Shown here piece by piece: positions 30,733-38,296 of a stretch of DNA of 38,296 nt. Position 1 is the stretch's first letter, and every line of letters begins with the position of its first letter. The position numbers were made by a program, and so were the translations under genes. The notes beneath the pieces are model-generated. The model was not told the DNA's origin. It made no database searches and saw only the letters and a program-made list of their open reading frames with translations. This DNA comes from Spirogloea muscicola (taxonomy: Eukaryota > Streptophyta > Zygnematophyceae > Spirogloeales > Spirogloeaceae), in NCBI GenBank assembly GCA_009602725.1, contig WELB01000004.1, positions 1,013,598 to 1,051,893 on the forward strand. The letters are read 5' to 3'.

Positions 30733-30895
30733 GTGTATTAGAAAGAAATGTAGGCCAAATGGCCAGGTACAAAGGCAAGCACATCTAAAGATCTACATAA
30801 CCTACAGCAGATTGACCCGCTCAATAACCACGGGTCAAAACATAAAGGTCACTACTCGATGCATGAATACTAGATGCCAGGAACGAACGTCACAG
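30733..30895 (-). mobile_element. Second LINE 3' fragment, minus orientation
   Basis: A shorter antisense copy starts at gtgtattagaaagaaatgta (matching the tail end at 17075-17085) and includes the hairpin (30813-30819 / 30831-30837). It stops within the last coding codons at about 30895. It directly abuts the previous copy in the same orientation, as if inserted into or next to it. Confidence 0.8.
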
Positions 30896-31056
30896 AGAGA
30901 CGCAGAGGCTGCAGCCGAATTTGCGGCCGTTTGGAGCTCAGGAGTTTGGATAGCCCATGTCGCCATAGACGCCGCGGCCCGCCGCCCGCCGCCCGCTGCG
31001 GCGGCGGGCGGCGGCAGCGGCGGCCAAGACGTGGGCTTCGTCCTCAGATTTCATGC

Positions 31057-31505
31057 ATGGCGGAGCCCGGCTCCAGCAGCGGCAGCGCCGCCGGCGGCGG
31101 CGGCGGCGTGTCAGACGAGGAGGTGGCCGCGGCGCTCGGCGAGTGCAGCCTGACGGGGTCTTGGGTCTTCTCCGTGGCAGGCGCGGCGCTGGCCGTGCCG
31201 CTGGGCATCCGGGCGCGCTCCCTCTCGCCGCTCGTCTTCCTGGGCACCTCCGGCGCCATGCTGGACATCCTGCAGGGCTTCGCCGCCTGCGAGCGCGACC
31301 GCGCCGCCGTGCGCCAGCGCCTCGAGCAGCGCGCCGTCACCACCGACGAGCCTCGGTGAGGCGACGTTGTGGTCAAGGAGCGCGCCCTGAACCTGTCATC
31401 GTAAAGCAAGCCAGCTCGAACAGGCCTTGGTCGTCTGTGAGAGGGGCTACGGCCTCCGCATGCCTCATGACTTCCCCCTAACAGAGGCGGCCCACCTCGT
31501 GATTA
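31057..31505 (+). CDS. Small membrane-like protein, family not recognised
   Basis: The ATG at 31057 opens an S/G-rich start (MAEPGSSSGSAAGGGG) followed by VSDEEVAAALGECSLTGSW and two adjacent hydrophobic stretches, VFSVAGAALAVPLGI and LSPLVFLGTSGAMLDILQGF. A charged, helical end follows (CERDRAAVRQRLEQRAV). Read without splicing it stops at 31359 after 100 residues. Alternatively a donor at 31356 (gtgagg) can join an acceptor at about 31483, adding a short tail to a TAA near 31505. The compact acidic-helix plus hydrophobic-hairpin layout suggests a small organellar or ER membrane protein. GC-rich codon use matches other first exons here. An upstream in-frame start at 30874 lies in LINE sequence and is rejected. 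Confidence 0.5.
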
Positions 31506-31512
31506 ATTGCCC

Positions 31513-31912
31513 GAATGGAGCATGTGGTGCCCTTCTCCCAAGACGATCTTGACAGCTGCATCCTTCACTTGGTGAGCTTGAGAAATGCAGCCGCAGGAGG
31601 TGACAACAACTCGACTGATGATGCCTCCACGTGCACTACGTTAGTGCTGAATATCTGAAGAGTTGGGAGGCCTATATTTTTGGACAATCTTGCATTGTGT
31701 CACTCTGTTTGATATGGCTAAGATGTGTAAGTGGAAGTGTACGGATTAGCCAGGTTGCCCACACGGCATGCACAGCTCTGGTATAGCTTTCAAGTTTCAA
31801 TTAATAGGAAGAGCCTAAGAGACCTTGTTTTAAGGAGCAAGTAGCAGTAATATTCTTCACAAAGAATCTGTAAGGGCTTTCTACTCGGCGAGTGGCCTGC
31901 ACCTAGTCCTCT
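31513..31912. other. Tail-to-tail intergenic region; nothing recognised
   Basis: AT-rich sequence between the small membrane gene and the dymeclin stop. It presumably contains both 3' UTRs. No repeat of either family was seen. Confidence 0.5.
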
Positions 31913-34900
31913 TCAAACTTCTTCCCGAGGTGTTGGCAGCTCCGAGCCGGTGTCAAAAGCATCATTGTCGAAGATGTCCTCCAACTGCAGGTACATTGAG
32001 ATTCAGAGACGATCAGCGAATCTCATCTGCCATGTATGCTGCATTTTCTTCATCGAGCAGACACAGCTCTGATACCTGGCACATGCATGCATCACACTCT
32101 GGTACAAGTACAATCTATAGAACAGCACCCTGGATGAAAAGTTATATACCTCTGCAGCCGGTTTTGTTGGAAAGAGGGTGATTAGTTCAGGATTCCATGG
32201 TATGCCACTGCAGAAGCCATACAGTAGGACCCAGATACATATTAGAGGGCAGATACAGCCAACCAAAGTCACATTACAAACGAATGTCTGACTTTCAACC
32301 CTAGGTTTGCACTTGAGGTTTGCTTTTGGCTGTGTACTTCGAAGCTGATCGCAGAAATGTCAAGGATATCAAGATGAACACAACAACACGTGGGGAAGGC
32401 AAACCTGTGAGCAACCACAAGTGACCAGACATATGGCACAAAGAACTCCTCCGGATGTAGCTCCTCCTCATATGTAAACCTAAGCTCAGTAAACATCTGG
32501 AAAAGGCTCCTCAAGTACAAGTACATCGTGTGAAACAGTAATCACCAAGGACACTTCGCAAAATTAATTAATTCTGTTGATTTATTCAAATTACCTTGGC
32601 TATCCACCAGTCATTGACCACAGGCAACTTGTCAAGTGCAAAGGGCAAACTGCTACTGTAAGGATGTCACGGGCCAATGCATGTAGAAGTGCTAAGTCAC
32701 GTTGAAGGACAGTGGAGGTCGAGGAGGAAACGAGGAACAAGGAGGACCATATACTAGACTATCTCCAAATACTAACCTTCATTCCTTCTCCACGCCAGGA
32801 TCTTGTATTTGCTACAACCACCTCAAGCACCCTCTCTACTGACCACTCGCCTGCTAACCGTGTATCATCCATCCTCACATTGAAAAAGTCCAACACCTGC
32901 GTGACATTGAAAATGAGCCCATCTGCACAGTTGCCTAGCAAGGAGCTTTCAGCAAGATGATCTGCATCACTGGAGTATGTCGAGAGATCTTACCGTGTAG
33001 ATATTCTCTAGAAGCTCATAGAAGCGAGGGTGGTTGCGGAAGGGCTGAAAGAGTTCCTGGCGGTGTAGCAGGGCGTATACAACCTGCACATGTCAAGGCT
33101 GCGACATCATTCTTGAACAGTTGCCTCAACAACCTCAATCTGCCCTGCCTATCTTGACCAAGGACCACATACCCACTACCTACAAATACATTGACACGAC
33201 CTTTGCATGCTGTACATGTGTCTGTACGTTTGCAGCACAAGCCAGTGTCAAGAAGAGTTGCCAAGCATGCAAACTCGTACCAGTCATAATCTACACTGTC
33301 CTGATTGAACATGCAGGTGGGAGGGGGCAAGTCATGCTTTACCTCAGGGTTCCGAGGGAGAGCGTATGTGAGGATTGCATTGATGATCTCGAGCACGATC
33401 CTCAGGAAGTCAGTATAAATGTGCAACTCCGTGGGCTGTGCAGCAGCAGCAAACGGGTCACTTCTGCAGTCAGAAGCCGTCCCCAACACATCCTGCAATG
33501 GCGATCATCAGCTTCTCCCTACATGGACATTATCTGACAGGCCCTTTGACTGTGCTCCCCTCGCTGACCAGCAACAATTGCCAATGGTTACAACAAATAC
33601 CAGCTGGTCAAACTTGCTCTGCAATCTACTGCTGGCGAGCCAGTATATGCCAATAATTTGACAGCCAGCATTGCTGGCACCCATTCATTGGCCCTCGCTT
33701 CCACCCTGTTTTCTTATTTGCTACTCTCACCCCAGACACAGTACGCCTGCGCAACAGACCGACTTGCTGCCAGGGGGTGGGGGGATGGGTGGGGGCGCTG
33801 GCAACTCTAGCATGTTTGTGTAGAAGCGGCAGACATCGGTCAATCGGAAACCAGCAACTGCATGCTAAAGCCTCTATGCCTTTGGCTGCCACACACGTTC
33901 TGCAGCACAGTTGCAGATGGCGGCCACAAGCCCCACCAGAGGTCCGATAGACTGGAAGTAAATTGACATCAGATTCCACTTTCCAGCTGGAGGACAGCAA
34001 GGGCTGGAGGACGCCAAGGGCAGCACGACTGCAATGGCCTAAGGAAGTTTGGGCCACAGACAAGCTAAGGACAACTGCTCACTGCTAGTGATGTTGGCCT
34101 TTTGGCCCCCACTCTATGCTGTTGGCTAGCACAAAAGAAGTTGAGAGCTTTGTGAAAATACCACGTCATCAGAAGTCTCATGCTCTGAGTCTCCTATCTG
34201 GGCGGTTGGCAGCTTCCCTGATATGCTTGATTCGGATAGCCTTGTATACCTGCTTTAGGTATGCCTGACTGGATGTTACTGGCCAGCACATGTCACAGGC
34301 AAAAAATGCCTAGTTGTGGCCTTGAGCTTGAAAGCTTGCCACCATACCAGGGACAAAGGCACTTGTCTAGATGCAATACAGCATCTTTAAGATATAAATA
34401 AATTGCACTGGAGGGTCAGCCAATCTTACTTGCGTGCTAGCATGTCGAAGAGGGAAACGAGCCTTTGTGAAGCGTAAGCATTGAGTTGATGTACATGGGG
34501 TGCCATATTTGCTAAAGTTGCAAGGCAATTTGTATGTAGGTAGACATCCTAATGACAGGCACATAAGGCAATTGCGGTAAGTCACGTGCCAGTCAAAGTG
34601 CAACACAGGACACACATAAACAGGTAGAAGACGGCACTCAGAGGGGCAACATGCTCATTAATTGTCCTGCAAGACAATGATGTAGATTGCAGCTGCCAGC
34701 ATGCAGCACATCTTACCCTAAGTTTGGATAGGTTGTATTTGACAGTTCTTATCAGAATGACAACCATGAGAGAGCCCAATGAGATCCGCGGGAGAAGCCT
34801 CTCTTTGTACCAAGGAACAGCTGGGAGGATCTGAGGCATTCAGGAGTGAGGATAAGACTATATGCACAGGAAATGCATAAAGCTCTGACCCAAACAGTCA

Positions 34901-37900
34901 CATGAGCATCCCCGAAGTTTGATGTAACTTGGTTGAGGTCAATATGGTGCACACCAGCTTGTGTACATTGGCGTTGAAGGAGGCATCCTGTGACAGGATA
35001 AGGAGGGAGATGAGGAGCATGTAGATCTGGTTGGGAGTTCGTCTGGATGCATTATACAGCATCTCCAAGAGCGGCATCAGCTGCACAAAGCCACCGCGAA
35101 GGAGAACTGTCACAGGCATAATATGTCACTGCAAATAATGCATGTAACCTCAAACTCGGCACCATGATACAAACCTCGCCATGGGTGACACCTGCAGGCG
35201 ATCCTGAGAAGCTACTGTGTGTGCTTGGCCAGCTAAAGGTGTCCGCTTAGGAAGCAAGAGGAGGATTGAGGCCCACCAGCGTGTCGAGGTCCGTCCGCAC
35301 AAGCACATATTCAAGAAAGGCCACATTCCCATGGAGCAGAGAGTAAAGGAGAAGCGTTGACCGATCATCCAGCAAACACCTGCATTTGCCTTGCCCAATG
35401 CTGGCCATTCTGAGAGCTTGCCAGTGATACTGCCAGCATTTTTTGATGGCAGCCCAAAACGGCATACTCGACTACCGCAATCATGGCAGAGAGGTCACTT
35501 ACGCGCCCAGCTTGTCGAAAAGAGCTGCATAGGAGACTCTAGTGGCCCCAAGCTCCTGGGTGTCAGCCACAGATCCTCCCATGCTGACTGCCAAGAAGGG
35601 TGTAAATGCATCAGGACATACGTTGCTGACTCAGCAACACCCACTGTAGGCAGTATCACTACCTGACACTGCTGTTCTCGGACTTGCGACATGGAAACGC
35701 AGTAGGTGCAAGGGTTTAGCTGGTTATGACTATCCCTTCAATTCACCTGTAAGAGACATCACTGCAAGCTGCTGCACACGACAACATGAGGCAAGACAAA
35801 ACTCAACACTCACACTCTTTGTCTCGGGCAGCTTGCAGCTCCTGCTTGAAGGGATTTGGATAGTACTGGGGGCGTCCAGTCCCAACCTCGTCCAGGTTTG
35901 TCCCATTCTGTTCACCATTCTCATTACCTTGAGGCTTCGATGGCATGGGCTTCCCATGGTGAACAAGTACAAGCAGGAGTAGAAGGCAGTTCTCGGCCAA
36001 GGGACTCTTGGCTGCAGCTTGATTGGGGCTCATGAGATACGTGTATGTGTAGTATGGGAGGAGGAAGACTGTGGCTGCGGCGCCACGCAATGAATGATAC
36101 ACTTCAGAAAATGATGCAGTGGCTCTATATTAGGTGCACTTTGTCAAGCAATCCGTGCAATAACACGTTATGTCAGGAATTGCAAGCAGTCTCATGCAAC
36201 TTAGGAGTCAGAGCCTTGAAGTACCAGCAGCAGAGCCCACTGTCCTGAGATAGCCCTGCTGTTCTGCTGGTTGGGATGGAAAGACTCGAGTAATGGGCAA
36301 AGGAAGCCTGGCCATGTATGCCAAGAGCAGCTTGCGCACGAGTGGGCCAGCTAGAGCATCCTGCACAAGGAATCTGCAGCGATGAGGTATTCCAGAGGTC
36401 ACCTCATGACTGGTCAGCATCTTAGTGCTTGCAAAAAAGGGTAATAAATGACCACCTCCTCATTAGCTAGGATAGACGCTTGAGATATTCAATGAGCCAG
36501 ATGCCACAGCTGACACAGTTGACAACCAGACTAAATTTGAAACAAGGCTTGTGCCCCCACTTCCCAGGGGACTCTTGCTTGCATGCAGGTCTACAGTGCT
36601 TACTGCATGCAGTGTATGGAATCACTCATGCATCCCTGATTGCAAAGGTTGTCAGCTGCTTTGCATTTGGACATGGCAGATCTCTGCACCAACCTGAGCC
36701 ATCGCTGCATCCAGAAATGCATCCCAGTTCCCTGGGGCTTCCCCTGGAGGCAGGTGAAGCTGAGACGATAGTAGCACCAGGAGTAGGTTGACGGACTCCA
36801 AGTGCAGCACATAGGTATTTGCACTAAGTGTCTCACACAAGTAGTCCACACAGTACATTGTTAGAGTGACGACTGAATCATATCTTGCTACTTCTGGTCG
36901 AGCATTATGTCAGCATGAGTAAGTTGTTTCCAGGCTATCCCAAAGAGGTTGCTCCAGGCGCTCACTTTACATCCTGGCTCCCAATGTACGCCATCAATGA
37001 CTGCATGACGAGCACGGCAACATCCTGTTGTCCTGCAGCAGGCAGACACGCGGCCATTGGCTTAATGAACTGTGCTTCAGCTGCTGGTCTAAAGCCGTAG
37101 TAAGAGCCACAGCAACTGCCACCAATATTTCTGCCACTTTGTCAGCATTGCCTGCTGGGAGCCACCTTGCAGAGCGCTACATGCGCAGCCTCTGACACCA
37201 TTGGACAGCTTGTACCAGAGCAGCTGAAGGTACTCTGGGCTCCCATGTGTTGGAGCCGACTCATGACATTCCCACCTATGAAGCCACTGCAGAGCAAGAT
37301 GTGAACCTGGATGGAGCCCAAGCGCCTCCGCTTCCGAGCTCGTCAGGTCTAAAGCCAGCCGCTCGGCCAAGGTGGCGGCACCACCGGCCTCCAGCATGTG
37401 CTTGGTGAATGTCCGTGCGAAAATGAGTGTGTTGACGGCCTTGAGGACCTTCTGGTTGCTGGAGGGCTCCCCCTGAAGGCTGTGGACCACCCGCAGGAGG
37501 ACCTTGGGGAAGTGCTGCGTCTCCTGATTGTGTGCAGCTGCCACAGAGAGAAGTGGTAAGAGTGGGCCACTTTCTGCTATCTGCAGTACGACCGTCTCCG
37601 GCCAGTTGACAGTAACTTGAGCATTCTCCTGACCTTACTTAGCACAGTATGAGCTACGACCAGGCTGGGGGTTGGGCCAGCTGGACTAGGGACTTAATAG
37701 TCAGCATTACGGATAGAGCCTCCCGGCTTCGATGCCGTCCTCGGCAGTTGCCATGCATGCAGCAGCAAAATGAGCCAATCTAGCACGCACATTGTGAAGA
37801 TGCAATCGCTGCGGCTTCGTGAAGCTGAGGCGCTGATAATTGAGAGAAATGGCGCCTCTTCAGCAAGTGTGGCAACAAGCGACGCATAGTGACTGCAGCA

Positions 37901-38116
37901 GGCGAGGTGGCAACGACGGGGCAACGCACCCAAGGAGAGTGCAGCTTCCTTGGTGCGCTCGTCCAGGTCGACGGCGCGCAGCCGCGAGAGCGGGTAGGGG
38001 AAGGCGAGGAGCTCGCTCCAGAAGGGGTCGTCCAGGGGCACCGGCGAGGGCCCGACGAAGGTGTCCATGCGGCGCTGGAGGCCATCATAAAAGGACGAGG
38101 ACTCCGCCGCTCCCAT
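31913..38116 (-). CDS. DYM: Dymeclin (19 exons, 720 aa)
   Basis: Dymeclin is a peripheral Golgi-associated protein needed for Golgi organisation and traffic. Exons from 5' to 3': 38116-37930, 37537-37307, 37032-36971, 36831-36694, 36360-36225, 36074-35814, 35682-35663, 35555-35503, 35379-35277, 35080-34955, 34830-34717, 34548-34430, 33631-33601, 33492-33343, 33083-32994, 32896-32777, 32496-32405, 32207-32150, 31984-31913; total 2163 nt, phases consistent. The start MGAAESSS is a likely N-myristoylation signal, as in other dymeclins. Landmarks are [95 protein letters not shown] and [20 protein letters not shown]. Mini-exons of 20 and 31 nt are inferred from phase. An in-frame ATG at 38203 would displace the myristoylation glycine and is not chosen. 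Confidence 0.94.
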
Positions 38117-38296
38117 CGGGAGCCACGCCGGCGAGGTTGCCGCGGCCTTAGCTCCGAGCGCGCGGATCTCTGTCCACGACGACAAGCGCGCCGCCGCTGC
38201 CAAAGGCGGCTGCCGACGCCGCGCTGCTCACGAGGCGCTGCGCCCGCGGCGGCGGCCGTGCCGGCAGCGCGTCCAGAGCCCGACGCGTCGCCGGCT
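38117..38296. other. GC-rich upstream region of dymeclin
   Basis: CpG- and GCC-rich sequence typical of the 5' UTR and promoter zones in this window. A gene beyond the right edge could share it, but nothing can be called. Confidence 0.4.

Noticed and set aside
1-38296. tRNA, rRNA, CRISPR array or bacterial-type operons
   Set aside because: No cloverleaf, rRNA block or regularly spaced repeat was seen; the window is spliced eukaryotic nuclear DNA.

Overview
This is a nuclear window from a green-lineage eukaryote, most likely a chlorophyte (green) alga. Genes are split into many small exons with GT-AG introns. The closest relatives I recognise are plant-type: a DENN/WD40 SCD1 protein, a WW-less Pin1 parvulin, a plant mitochondrial TatB-like protein, a plant-type alpha/beta hydrolase and a plant-like dymeclin. 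First exons are very GC-rich (many GGC/GCC runs), while later exons and introns are much more AT-rich. Species cannot be fixed from the sequence.

Layout. 1-905: fragment of a restriction-like-endonuclease-type LINE on the minus strand, running off the left edge. 1075-1915: copies of a short palindromic repeat. 1984-3015 (+): small coiled-coil gene, convergent with SCD1 (3155-12857, -), reconstructed here as 29 exons coding for 1259 residues with every phase consistent. 12858-17820: gene-poor, repeat-rich block with a gypsy scrap, foldback repeats and at least five LINE fragments in both orientations. 18068-20689 (+): SMUG1-type uracil-DNA glycosylase, 8 exons. 21514-22596 (+): TatB-like protein, interrupted by an assembly N. 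23307-26406 (-): alpha/beta hydrolase, 10 exons, with a LINE remnant inside intron 1. 26759-27289 (+): Pin1-type parvulin with an apparent frameshift. 27929-29134 (-): ribosomal protein uL23 (RPL23A), 4 exons. 29495-30895: second nest of LINE and foldback fragments. 31057-31505 (+): small membrane protein. 31913-38116 (-): dymeclin, 19 exons.

How it fits together. The genes are unrelated housekeeping functions: membrane trafficking (SCD1, dymeclin), DNA repair (SMUG1), protein folding and synthesis (Pin1, uL23), and organelle protein transport (TatB-like). There is no operon-like logic. Tail-to-tail pairs with short spacers and one head-to-head pair (hydrolase/Pin1) dominate. Repeats sit between genes or in introns.

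The least conventional signals are two repeat features. One is the family of GGGCTGGC/GCCAGCCC inverted-pair elements found about a dozen times. The other is a hairpin in the LINE 3' end that straddles the stop codon and is kept in most copies. All exon coordinates are my own hand reconstruction from splice-site and reading-phase logic plus remembered family sequences; no alignment was run.
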